64,000 nucleotides of DNA from Halovenus carboxidivorans (lineage in GTDB: Archaea; Halobacteriota; Halobacteria; Halobacteriales; Haloarculaceae), in NCBI RefSeq assembly GCF_009831575.1, contig NZ_WUUT01000006.1, positions 1-64,000 on the forward strand, given 5' to 3'. Position 1 is the stretch's first letter. Each line of letters starts with the position of its first letter. The notes beneath the pieces were generated by a model, which saw nothing but the letters and a program-made list of their open reading frames with translations, was not told the origin of the DNA and made no database searches. The translations under genes were made by a program, and so were the position numbers. Of this stretch, positions 8,443 through 15,989 are shown in pieces.

Positions 8443-8471
8443 CGCTACTATGGCCGGGTCTCGTAGTAGCG
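8443..8471. repeat. 8-bp inverted repeat just before a response regulator start
   Basis: CGCTACTA (8443-8450) and TAGTAGCG (8464-8471) form a perfect inverted repeat with a 13-nt spacer, ending 6 nt before the ATG at 8478. It covers the region where a TATA box (CTACTAT) and leaderless transcription start would lie, so it could be an operator rather than an RNA hairpin. Confidence 0.5.
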
Positions 8472-8477
8472 TTCGAT

Positions 8478-9014
8478 ATGACTGGTGAGGAGTCTGCGAG
8501 TGTTCTCATTGTCGACGACGAGCGACCGTTGCTCGAATCGTATGCGGCGATGCTCGAACGATCCTACGAGGTGCAGACGGCCGCGACGGGTGCGGAAGCG
8601 CTCGAAGCCGTCGACGAACAGACGGACGTCGTCCTGCTCGACCGCCGCATGCAGGAGTACGAGGGCGAGGAACTGCTCGCACGGATCCGCGACCGTGGCC
8701 TCGACTGTCAGGTCGTGTTCTGCTCTGCCGTCGTTCCGGACGTGGAGATTCTCTCCGTCGAACCGGACGGCTATCTCCACAAGCCGGTCGGGACCGACGA
8801 ACTGATCGAGACCGTCGAACGGCAACTCGAACAGGCCGACGAGCCCGAATCGGTCCGGGAGTATCTCCGTCTCGAAGGCCTCAAATCCACCCTCGAGGAG
8901 GCACAACCGCTGTCCCGGCTGCAGTCGACGGCGGCCTATCAGGACCTGCTCGACCGCGTCGAGCGAAAGAAACAGTGTCTCGATAACTCACACCACTCCG
9001 CGCCGGCCGCGTAA
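8478..9014 (+). CDS. Response regulator with divergent HalX-like output
   Basis: A 178-aa protein. The receiver domain (residues about 7-120) keeps the acidic pair (VDDE), the phospho-acceptor Asp in VVLLDRRM, and the HKP Lys. After it, a short helical region (EYLRLEGLKSTLEEAQPL...LLDRVERKKQCL) resembles a degraded HalX module, which in haloarchaea follows receivers in place of a DNA-binding domain. No kinase is adjacent. It diverges from the NOG1-like gene; the shared 185-bp spacer holds two Bat-UAS-like sites and an inverted repeat. Confidence 0.85.
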   Translation: MTGEESASVLIVDDERPLLESYAAMLERSYEVQTAATGAEALEAVDEQTDVVLLDRRMQEYEGEELLARIRDRGLDCQVVFCSAVVPDVEILSVEPDGYLHKPVGTDELIETVERQLEQADEPESVREYLRLEGLKSTLEEAQPLSRLQSTAAYQDLLDRVERKKQCLDNSHHSAPAA

Positions 9015-9020
9015 CCGTTC

Positions 9021-9317
9021 TCAGCGCCGGTCCGCGAGTTCCTCCCGGAGATCGGCCAATTCCATGTCGTGTATCGAGAGCACGACCAGCAGGTGATAGA
9101 CGATATCGGCGGCCTCGTGGGCCATCTCCTCGGTGTCCTCGTCTTTGGCCGCGAGCAGGAACTCCGTCGTCTCCTCGCCGAGCTTCTCCAGCGCGGCGTT
9201 TTGCCCCTTCTCGTGGGTGAACAGCGAGGCGGTGTAGGAGTCTTCCGGGAGTCGTTCCTTGCGGTCTTCGATCACGTCGAACAGTTCGTCGAGAATCTCC
9301 TCCGTGGAGTCGCTCAT
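9021..9317 (-). CDS. hisE: Phosphoribosyl-ATP pyrophosphatase
   Basis: A 98-aa all-helical enzyme of the MazG-like superfamily that hydrolyses phosphoribosyl-ATP to phosphoribosyl-AMP, the second step of histidine synthesis. The metal-binding pattern is intact: KLGEETTEFLLAA (E-x2-E) followed by EEMAHEAADIVYHLLVVL (E-x2-D). Length is normal for stand-alone HisE. No other his genes are nearby. Downstream on the same strand order, PdxT lies 49 bp upstream and may be co-transcribed. Confidence 0.93.
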   Translation of the reverse strand: MSDSTEEILDELFDVIEDRKERLPEDSYTASLFTHEKGQNAALEKLGEETTEFLLAAKDEDTEEMAHEAADIVYHLLVVLSIHDMELADLREELADRR

Positions 9318-9366
9318 ACCGTCATCTTGACGCCGACGGGTTTCAGCGCGTCGGAACTGAGACCGA

Positions 9367-9966
9367 TCAGGCCCCGGCGAGCACTGTCTCGAAGAAGGCG
9401 AGGTCGTGGATCCGGGAGTCGTCGGTCAGTTCGGGGTGAAAGGAGAGTCCGACGACTGGCCCCTGTCTGACCGCGACGGGGTCGTCCTCCCACTCCGCGA
9501 GCACCTCGACATCGTCGCCGACGCTGTCGATGACGGGCGCGCGGATGAAGACGGCGGGAAACGGCTCGTCGAGTCCCGTCACCGAAAGCGGTGCCTCGAA
9601 ACTGTCCCGCTGTCGGCCGAAGGCGTTTCGCTCGACGGTCACGTCGAGCAGATCTAACGTGTCGACGCGGTCGTCGTTGGCGTCGGTACTGACGAGGATC
9701 AGCCCCGCGCAGGTGGCGAGAATCGGTTTGCCGGCCTCGGCGTGGGCGGTGATCTCCTCGGCGATCCCTTCCCGGTGGACGAGCCGCGAAATCGTCGTCG
9801 ACTCCCCGCCCGGAAGCAGGAGCACGTCACACTCGGGGACAGTCCCGGACTGGCGGATCTCGACGACTTCCGCGTCCTCGCCGTGGGCGTCTGCGGCCCG
9901 GCGGATCGCCGCCGCGTGTTCGCTCACGTCGCCTTGTACTGCCACGACACCCGCTCGTACCGTCAT
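9367..9966 (-). CDS. pdxT: Pyridoxal 5'-phosphate synthase glutaminase subunit PdxT
   Basis: A 199-aa class I glutamine amidotransferase that supplies ammonia to PdxS for PLP synthesis. Visible residues are GVVAVQGDVSEH at the start, LLLPGGESTTISRL (oxyanion region), the nucleophile Cys in ILATCAGLILV, and the catalytic His and Glu in LSFHPELTDD. Start ATG at 9966 gives the conserved MTVRAGVVAVQGD N-terminus; the frame is open 23 codons further upstream but without family similarity. PdxS is not in the window. Confidence 0.95.
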   Translation of the reverse strand: MTVRAGVVAVQGDVSEHAAAIRRAADAHGEDAEVVEIRQSGTVPECDVLLLPGGESTTISRLVHREGIAEEITAHAEAGKPILATCAGLILVSTDANDDRVDTLDLLDVTVERNAFGRQRDSFEAPLSVTGLDEPFPAVFIRAPVIDSVGDDVEVLAEWEDDPVAVRQGPVVGLSFHPELTDDSRIHDLAFFETVLAGA

Positions 9967-10058
9967 ACGCCATCGTAGGGGACTCCCGAGAAAAAGCCGT
10001 TCGGTCCCGTGCGCGCGCAGCGTCAGGGTTAACACTCCGGGACACGCTACGATAGCGT

Positions 10059-10421
10059 ATGAGCACGACCGACGACAGTCCCCAGCACTCCGGTATCTCG
10101 GTCACGGAGGCCGCCGCCTCCGAGGCGATTTCGCTGCTCGAAAGCGAGGACATGGACACCGACATCGCCGGACTTCGGCTATACGTCCAGCAGGGCGGTT
10201 GTGCCGGACTCTCCTACGGGATGCGGTTCGACCACGAACCGGAAGAGGACGACACGGTCTACGAACACCACGGGCTGCGCGTGTTCGTCGACCCCGCGAG
10301 TATGAACTACATCGAGGGTTCGGTCCTCGATTACGAAGGCGGTCTGCAGGGCGAGGGGTTCCACGTCGAAAACCCCAACGTCGTCAGCGAATGTGGCTGC
10401 GGCGAGAGTTTCCGAACCTAA
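10059..10421 (+). CDS. Iron-sulfur assembly protein, IscA/ErpA (HesB) type
   Basis: A 120-aa A-type carrier that hands Fe-S clusters to apo-proteins. The three conserved cysteines are present: one in [10 protein letters not shown] and the C-terminal pair in SECGCGESF. The fold hallmarks are [13 protein letters not shown] at the start and [16 protein letters not shown] before the Cys pair. Length is typical. It overlaps tail-to-tail (4 nt) with the dodecin gene. Confidence 0.93.
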   Translation: MSTTDDSPQHSGISVTEAAASEAISLLESEDMDTDIAGLRLYVQQGGCAGLSYGMRFDHEPEEDDTVYEHHGLRVFVDPASMNYIEGSVLDYEGGLQGEGFHVENPNVVSECGCGESFRT

Positions 10422-10618
10422 TCCTCTAGCTCGAAGGCGACCTCGACCTCCGCCTGATACTCCCGACCGTCGGCGCTCGCTATCTCGACGCCCATCTCCT
10501 CGACCTCGACCCAGTGGACCTTGTCCAGGGTGTCGCGGGCCCGATCGATCGCGTCGTCGACGGCGTCGTCGAACGATTCCGAACTCGATCCGATCAGCGT
10601 GACTTTCTTGAATACCAT
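10418..10618 (-). CDS. Dodecin
   Basis: A 66-aa flavin-binding storage protein. Haloarchaeal dodecins form hollow dodecamers that bind riboflavin or lumichrome and protect against flavin photochemistry. The family pattern is clear: [20 protein letters not shown], a helix, then [16 protein letters not shown] with the flavin-stacking Trp, and a final strand [13 protein letters not shown]. The ATG at 10618 was chosen because the frame upstream has no similarity. Confidence 0.93.
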   Translation of the reverse strand: MVFKKVTLIGSSSESFDDAVDDAIDRARDTLDKVHWVEVEEMGVEIASADGREYQAEVEVAFELED

Positions 10619-10898
10619 TGGTGTCCCCCGTGGCAACTGGCTCACAGCACGAAATACTGTGGTGCTGTGTACCATCCCACACGAACGGATTTGGTACGCT
10701 ATCACATAAAGGTCGACCCGACGAGCGTCGCGGGCCGAGAACGGCCGTCGGGCCGACGCTCCTGTTCGGTCGCAACACTCCCGTTTGCCGGTCCTCACGG
10801 CAGCGTACGGTCACCGAGAGCGGTCGTCGCGGCTGCGCTCCCGCGTGGTTGTGGTGTCCCCACAAGGCTATGTGGGTCGAAAGCAAAGGGTATCGCAG
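10619..10898 (+). other. 280-bp divergent intergenic region
   Basis: No gene was seen here. It must hold promoters for the dodecin (minus) and the response regulator (plus). A short perfect inverted repeat, CCCACA (10859-10864) and TGTGGG (10871-10876), lies 22 bp before the plus-strand ATG. Open frames through the region have no acidic haloarchaeal composition. Confidence 0.5.
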
Positions 10899-11471
10899 AT
10901 GGCCCCATCGGACCCAGTCGTGTTGATCGTCGAAGACGAGCCGGACGTCGCCGAGACCTATCGCCTGTGGCTCGAAGACAGCTACACTGTCGAGACGGCC
11001 CGCAACGGCGACGAGGGGCTCGACAAACTGGACGAGTCGGTCGACGTCGTCCTGCTCGACCGGATGATGCCCGGCCTCTCCGGGGACGAGGTGCTCGAAC
11101 ACATCCGCGAGCAGGGGATCGACTGCCGGGTCGCGATGGTAACAGCGGTCGAGCCGGATTTCGACATCCTGGAGATGGGGTTCGACGCCTACCTCTCGAA
11201 GCCGGTCAAAAGCGACGCACTCGACGAAACCGTCGAGAATCTGCTCGAACGCTCGACGTACGACAGCCTCTTACAGGAGTACTACGCCCTCGTCGAGAAG
11301 CGCGCGACGCTGGAAGCGAGCAAGAACGCGGCCGAACTCGACGACAACGAGGAGTACGAACGACTGAAAGAACGGCTCGGGGAACTCCGGGAAGACCTGT
11401 CAGAGACACTCGGCGGGATCGAAGACGACGAGGAGTTCATCGCGACGATCCGCAACATCGACGACAACTGA
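10899..11471 (+). CDS. HalX-domain response regulator
   Basis: A 190-aa protein. The receiver domain (residues 7-118) has VEDEP (acidic pair), Asp in VVLLDRMMPGLSGDE and the Lys in LSKPV. A classical HalX module follows: YYALVEKRATLEASKN and then EYERLKERLGELREDLSE, a helical hairpin of unknown output function. Start ATG at 10899. Its TGA overlaps the next ATG (TGATG at 11469-11473), so the downstream DUF7504-like gene is translationally coupled and likely part of the same signalling unit. No histidine kinase is nearby. Confidence 0.92.
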   Translation: MAPSDPVVLIVEDEPDVAETYRLWLEDSYTVETARNGDEGLDKLDESVDVVLLDRMMPGLSGDEVLEHIREQGIDCRVAMVTAVEPDFDILEMGFDAYLSKPVKSDALDETVENLLERSTYDSLLQEYYALVEKRATLEASKNAAELDDNEEYERLKERLGELREDLSETLGGIEDDEEFIATIRNIDDN

Positions 11472-12136
11472 TGTACGACCTCTCTGCTGTCCTCGGGTTC
11501 GATTGGGCCGTGACGCTGGGTCCCGGTACGACGCTCTGTCTCGCCGACACGGACGGAACCGACCCGACTCGCTGGGTCGACGCGGTGCTTGCGGACGGAC
11601 TCCGCAACGGTGAAGCCGCGGTTCTCGTCTCGATGGACCGACCGGCGACGGCCGCGCTCGACGACCTCGGCGCAGACGTTGCGCCCCGGTCCGTCTGCGT
11701 GATCGACTGTCAGGGCACGGAACGGACACGCCGGACGCTCGACGACGGGACGTTCGTCTACAGCGTCCCCGACGCCGACGATCTTACGGGAATCGGAATC
11801 GGACTCACGGCCTGTCTCGATCGGCTCGCGGCCGCGGGTCACGACCGCGGCCGAGTCGGCTTTCACTCGTTTGGAGTGATCCTCGACCGGGTCGGCCAGC
11901 AGGCGGCGTTCAAATTTGCTCACGTCGTCTCCTCGCGGCTGGAGTCGGCCGGGTTTCTCGGCGCCTTCGGGCTCGAACAGCCACACAGTCCGAAGTCGAG
12001 GCGGATTCTCGGGGAGGCGTTCGACCGGACACTCGAACTCAGGCAGGGCGCACAGGGCCCCGAGGGACGGACTCTGGGACGGCGGGGCGACTCGGGTCCG
12101 TGGAGAGCCGTCCCGGCGGCCGAGTCAGATCGGTAG
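11471..12136 (+). CDS. DUF7504-like haloarchaeal signalling protein
   Basis: A 221-aa protein with a RecA/KaiC-like alternation of strands and helices but no Walker A loop at the expected place (LGPGTTLCLADTDGTDP instead). Later segments LVSMDRPATAALDDLG, VCVIDCQGTER and RVGFHSFGVILD are the parts I associate with the haloarchaeal DUF7504 group, often found near response regulators. The start codon overlaps the HalX regulator stop by 1 nt. The C-terminal 30 residues (from RQGAQGPEG) look low-complexity and unconserved. It ends 12 nt inside the end of the convergent PAP2 gene. Confidence 0.6.
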   Translation: MYDLSAVLGFDWAVTLGPGTTLCLADTDGTDPTRWVDAVLADGLRNGEAAVLVSMDRPATAALDDLGADVAPRSVCVIDCQGTERTRRTLDDGTFVYSVPDADDLTGIGIGLTACLDRLAAAGHDRGRVGFHSFGVILDRVGQQAAFKFAHVVSSRLESAGFLGAFGLEQPHSPKSRRILGEAFDRTLELRQGAQGPEGRTLGRRGDSGPWRAVPAAESDR

Positions 12137-13030
12137 ATCGATCCGCTCGCTGGTGAACTTCCGGAGGCGTTCGACGCCGGCCCGGGCGAACCGGTCGATC
12201 GGCTCCCGAAGCCGACGGCCGACGGTCCCGACTCGCCCGTCGAGGTTCGACGGGTCGGTCAGCCAGGCCGCCGCCCGGACGCTGATACACGCGAGGACGG
12301 CCCCGGCGACAACGTCGGTCAGCCAGTGGATCCCGAGATACATCGTCGAGACGATGACCGACAGCGCCAGCACGACCGATATCGGAAGCCAGGCGGGATA
12401 CTCCTCGCGGGTCCGGTAGGCCAGCAGGGCAACGGTGACCGCCAGAGAGGTGTGCAGCGAAGGGAAGACGTTGACGTTCGCGTTCACCTCGGTCGTGAGG
12501 AGATTGGCCTCCGGCCAGTAGACGTACAGCAGTTGGTCGACGATATCCGGCATGACGTTGCGCGGTCCGTACGCGATAAACAGCAGGTAGCAGAACACGC
12601 CGATCACGTAGTTGAGCGCGTACGAGATGATCGTCTCCCGGACCGGCCGGTCGTCACGCATCACGAGATACGCGACGACGGGGAACACGAGCAGGAAGAC
12701 GTAGCCGTAGATGTAGGTGTAGGAGAAATACACCGTCGCGGCGGGGGTGGCGTAGCTCTGCAGGACCGCGACGAACTCCCCTTCCAGCGCGAATATCTCG
12801 TCGGTGATCTGCCAGTTGAGCAGCCACGACAGCCGCGGGCCGACCGCGCGAAGCACCGAGTTGACGATCAGAACGCAGACGAGCAGCAGAATGTACGGGA
12901 ACAGGTAGAACAACCGGTCCGACGCCTCGGTTCGGAACTCCCAGATCCGGTCGAGGCCGACGATAGTGACGGCTCCCGCGACGATCAACACGGTTACGAC
13001 GACGCTGATATCGGGGAGTAGCGGGATCAT
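12125..13030 (-). CDS. PAP2-family membrane phosphatase
   Basis: A 301-aa protein with about seven membrane helices. The two late phosphatase motifs are clear: FPSLHTSLAV (motif 2, Ser-x-His) and YLGIHWLTDVVAG (motif 3, catalytic His). The first motif would be near FIAYGPRNVMPD (residues about 150-162) and is weak (Arg in GPRN). This arrangement is common in lipid-phosphate phosphatase or inositolphosphotransferase-like members, which act on lipid headgroups on the outer membrane face. Its start overlaps the stop of the upstream solute-binding protein gene by 4 nt, so the two are coupled. Confidence 0.85.
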   Translation of the reverse strand: MIPLLPDISVVVTVLIVAGAVTIVGLDRIWEFRTEASDRLFYLFPYILLLVCVLIVNSVLRAVGPRLSWLLNWQITDEIFALEGEFVAVLQSYATPAATVYFSYTYIYGYVFLLVFPVVAYLVMRDDRPVRETIISYALNYVIGVFCYLLFIAYGPRNVMPDIVDQLLYVYWPEANLLTTEVNANVNVFPSLHTSLAVTVALLAYRTREEYPAWLPISVVLALSVIVSTMYLGIHWLTDVVAGAVLACISVRAAAWLTDPSNLDGRVGTVGRRLREPIDRFARAGVERLRKFTSERIDLPI

Positions 13031-14823
13031 CGGAGGATGAGCGTATCGTTTTCGTCGAATGCGAAGCCGCGCTCGCGAAACGCCGCCCGGGCCGCCTCGA
13101 CGTCGACATCACCGCCGGAGCCGATGAACGGGACGACGGGGTCCTCGCCGTCGAAGGATAACTCCTCGGGATTCCACCTCGTGCCGTCGAACGGATGTGC
13201 CACCGGTCGCCCGTACCCCTCGAAAATCTCGTCGGCGACGTAGTTCTTGTCGACGAGCCGAGCCACCAGTCGGCGGAAATACGGGTTACTGAACGGTGCG
13301 ACTCCGGTGTTGTATCCGATCTGGTACGGCGAGTGTGACTGTTCGGTGAACTGCGATACCCCTGACGCGCTGATAATCCGCTCGATGACGGCTCCTCGGG
13401 GGTCGACGCTGGTCGCGGTCGCGTCGATCTCGCCGTCGGCGACCAAACTGACCGCCGCCTCGTTCGACGGCACGACCGTGAACTCTACCCTGTCGAAGGC
13501 CGGTTCACCGATGAACGCATCGGGAATCTCTTCGAGAATCCCCGCGCCGCGCTGGAGGAAATGGTCGTTGAACGGCCGGAGTACGACCGATTCGTCCGTC
13601 GTGACCTGTTCGACGGTGAGCGGTCCGCTCCCGACGGCTTCGATGTTCGAACTGACAATCGCGTTGGTGATGTTGTCCGATCCCTCGATTCCCTGGATGT
13701 CGGCAACGTCGCTCATCTCGCGCCAGATGTGCTCCGGAAACACCGGTACCGTCAGCGCGTGGACGCCGACCTCGCGGCTCGTCTCGACCATCGAGAGTTC
13801 GACGGTCGTGTCGTCGACGGCGTAGGCGTCGGAGACGAGGTCGCTCCAGGCCCGAAACCGCGGCGCCGGGACGGTCTGTGCGACCGTGCCCAGCGACGTG
13901 TCCGCGAGAAACTGGTAGGTGAAGGCAACGTCGCTGGCGGTGAGACTGGTGCCGTCGTGCCAGCGCTGTCCCGGCCGGAGCGAGACGCGGAGCCGACCCG
14001 AGTCCCAGCTGTACTCGGAGGCCAGCCAGGGGACGAACTCCCCCTCGATCAGCCGCACCGGTGGGTCGTACAGCAGGTCCGTCACGGGGTTCATCCGGCG
14101 GTACTCGGCGGACAGCGGGTTGAGGTTCTGCGACATCCGGGCGTCAGCGGAGCCCAGCCGCAGGACGAGTTCCTCGGAGGCCGAGACGCCGGTCGCCCGG
14201 TCGAGGGTGAGATAGGACAGCGGATTCTGCAGCGGGTATCGCTCCCAGCCGGTGAAGTTGTCGGTCCGGGCGGCCCGGATCTCGTCGGGGAACGCGACGG
14301 TCGTGAACGGCTGTTCGCGACAGAGCAACTCCAGGGCCTCCCCGACCGCCTCCCGGCGCTGTGTACCTGCCGTCGCGCGCTGGCGTTCGAGCGCGTCGTC
14401 GAGCGAGAGGCTCGCGTATCTGTACGGGTTCTGCCAGCCCGGCTCGGTCGCGTACACCGAGTGCAACAGCCCGTACAGCGCCTGTGGATCGTCCATCGGT
14501 GGGATCTGGGCGATGAACAGATCGAAGTTCCCGTTCAGGAGCACCTCGCGGTAGAGTTCGGTCTCGGGCAACACGTTCAGCGTCGCGTTGATCCCGACCG
14601 CTTCGAGATTCTCGACGAGGTGGCGCGCGAGCAGCGTCGCCATCCGATCCGAGTCCGCCGGCGGCGCGGTCACCGACAGCGACACCGCGGAGGGCGAGTC
14701 GCGGTTGAGAATGCTCCTGATCCGCTGGATACAGCCGCTGGTGGAGGCGAGCGTGAGCCCCGCCGCTCCGCCCAGAAGCTCCCGCCTGCTGATTGTCGGC
14801 CCGTCTGCCGCGGCTGTTTCCAT
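13027..14823 (-). CDS. Peptide/nickel-type solute-binding lipoprotein, apparently circularly permuted
   Basis: A 598-aa secreted protein: Tat motif SRRELLGG at 12-19, lipobox Cys at 31. It belongs to the family 5 extracellular solute-binding proteins, but the order is unusual. Residues about 45-205 look like the usual C-terminal part: LSVTAPPADSDRMATLLARH, LEAVGINATLNVLPE, GNFDLFIAQIPPMDDPQA, then the P-F-T-T-V-A-F-P tail region. Residues about 218-598 then begin like a normal mature N-terminus (LRLGSADARMSQNLNPLSAEY) and carry the family signature GQRWHDGTSLTASDVAFTYQF at 285-305. The protein stops at AARAAFRERGFAFDENDTLI, where an ordinary member would continue into the segment found here at the N-terminus. 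No ABC permease or ATPase is adjacent. Coupled by 4 nt to the PAP2 gene. Confidence 0.85.
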   Translation of the reverse strand: METAAADGPTISRRELLGGAAGLTLASTSGCIQRIRSILNRDSPSAVSLSVTAPPADSDRMATLLARHLVENLEAVGINATLNVLPETELYREVLLNGNFDLFIAQIPPMDDPQALYGLLHSVYATEPGWQNPYRYASLSLDDALERQRATAGTQRREAVGEALELLCREQPFTTVAFPDEIRAARTDNFTGWERYPLQNPLSYLTLDRATGVSASEELVLRLGSADARMSQNLNPLSAEYRRMNPVTDLLYDPPVRLIEGEFVPWLASEYSWDSGRLRVSLRPGQRWHDGTSLTASDVAFTYQFLADTSLGTVAQTVPAPRFRAWSDLVSDAYAVDDTTVELSMVETSREVGVHALTVPVFPEHIWREMSDVADIQGIEGSDNITNAIVSSNIEAVGSGPLTVEQVTTDESVVLRPFNDHFLQRGAGILEEIPDAFIGEPAFDRVEFTVVPSNEAAVSLVADGEIDATATSVDPRGAVIERIISASGVSQFTEQSHSPYQIGYNTGVAPFSNPYFRRLVARLVDKNYVADEIFEGYGRPVAHPFDGTRWNPEELSFDGEDPVVPFIGSGGDVDVEAARAAFRERGFAFDENDTLILR

Positions 14824-14904
14824 CGGTAGTCTATCTGTATTTAATTCGCCGTCGCATACATAAGCGTGCTGATTGGTGTCTCGCCCGCGAACGGTCCCCT
14901 GCGT

Positions 14905-15912
14905 TTACAACACGGCGTCGAGCACGGCCGCCGCGCCGTCCCGCACGGGGTCGGTCACCGGCGCGTCGAGCGCCTGTTCGTACGCGTCGAGACGCTGGTC
15001 GGCTTCGTCTCTGTCGAGGGCAGCGGTGTTGAGAAAGCCGGCGTCGACGGTCGCACCGGAGACCGGCGCGGCCATCGACTCGTACAGTTGCGCGTACGAC
15101 CCCGGGTCCGGCAACTCGAAGCGCTCGTAGCCGCCGACGCGTTGGCGACCGGCGACGTGACAGAGCACCAGCGAGTCCGGCTGTGCCCCGTGGAGGATGG
15201 CCGTCGTGACTCCCGAGTAGGCCGGGTGAGCGAGCGCTCCCTGCCCCTCGACGAAGAGCACGTCGTGATCGGCGGCCGCTGTGACGAGTCGTTCGGTCGC
15301 ACCGGCGGCGAAGTCGGAGATGACCCGGTCGATGGCGATGCCCCGCCCCGAGATCATGATGCCCGTCTGACCTGTCGGGACCACGGCGGCGTCGAGCCCT
15401 CGCTCGCGGGCCGCCGCCCGTAGCTCGTAGGCGCCGGTCATCTTCCCCGACGAGCAGTCCGTCCCGACGGTCAGTACGACGCGAGCGTCCACGTCTCCCG
15501 CGGTCCCCGAGGCGACCGTGAGATCCTCCGGCGGCCGGCGCACGTCCCGTATCTCCCCGGCGTGTTCCTCGGCCAGCGCACGGAACTGTTCGTCCTCGCC
15601 GAGCAGGTAGTGGAGTCCGGCGACGACATCACAGCCCCGTCGTAGCGCGGCCGCCACGTCGGGCCGCCAACTCTCCTCGAAGCCGCCGCCGATCGGTGCG
15701 ATGCCGATCAACAGAGCGTCACACTCGGGGGCATCGTCCATCTCCGCGACGATGGGTGCGTCCTGTACATCGGGGAGGTGATCCCGGACGCGCTGGCCGG
15801 CCCGCTCGCGGTCGAGTACCGCGACCGCGTCGTGGTCGCTGTACCGGAGCACCCCGACGGCCGTCTTGGCGTCGTCCGGAAACTGCTCGTGGGCGAGAAT
15901 CGCAACCCGCAT
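14905..15912 (-). CDS. DUF1611 family P-loop protein (DgcN-like)
   Basis: A 335-aa protein. An N-terminal Rossmann-like domain (residues 1-125) includes DALLIGIAPIGGGFEESW. The C-terminal P-loop domain carries GTDCSSGKMT at 150-159 and VPTGQTGIMISGRGIAIDRVISDFAAG. This is the DUF1611 layout. Bacterial relatives (DgcN) pair with a dipeptide or glutamate epimerase and may acylate amino acids, but no epimerase gene is adjacent here. Start at the ATG at 15912 gives the conserved MRVAILAHE. It lies 81 bp upstream of the solute-binding protein gene on the same strand. Confidence 0.85.
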   Translation of the reverse strand: MRVAILAHEQFPDDAKTAVGVLRYSDHDAVAVLDRERAGQRVRDHLPDVQDAPIVAEMDDAPECDALLIGIAPIGGGFEESWRPDVAAALRRGCDVVAGLHYLLGEDEQFRALAEEHAGEIRDVRRPPEDLTVASGTAGDVDARVVLTVGTDCSSGKMTGAYELRAAARERGLDAAVVPTGQTGIMISGRGIAIDRVISDFAAGATERLVTAAADHDVLFVEGQGALAHPAYSGVTTAILHGAQPDSLVLCHVAGRQRVGGYERFELPDPGSYAQLYESMAAPVSGATVDAGFLNTAALDRDEADQRLDAYEQALDAPVTDPVRDGAAAVLDAVL

Positions 15913-15989
15913 AGCTGTACACGCGAGTGGGCAACGGGTAAATCTGATCCCTCGGGCCGACACCGACAGCGCCGAGACGCGCCGCCAAC

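Noticed and set aside
10859-10876. Inverted repeat CCCACA/TGTGGG as operator
   Set aside because: Only 6 bp with a 6-nt spacer; too short to separate from chance in this composition.
13027-14823. Two genes fused by sequencing error
   Set aside because: The frame is open throughout with a single Tat signal, and the two parts are complementary portions of one fold, not two copies, so permutation is simpler than fusion.
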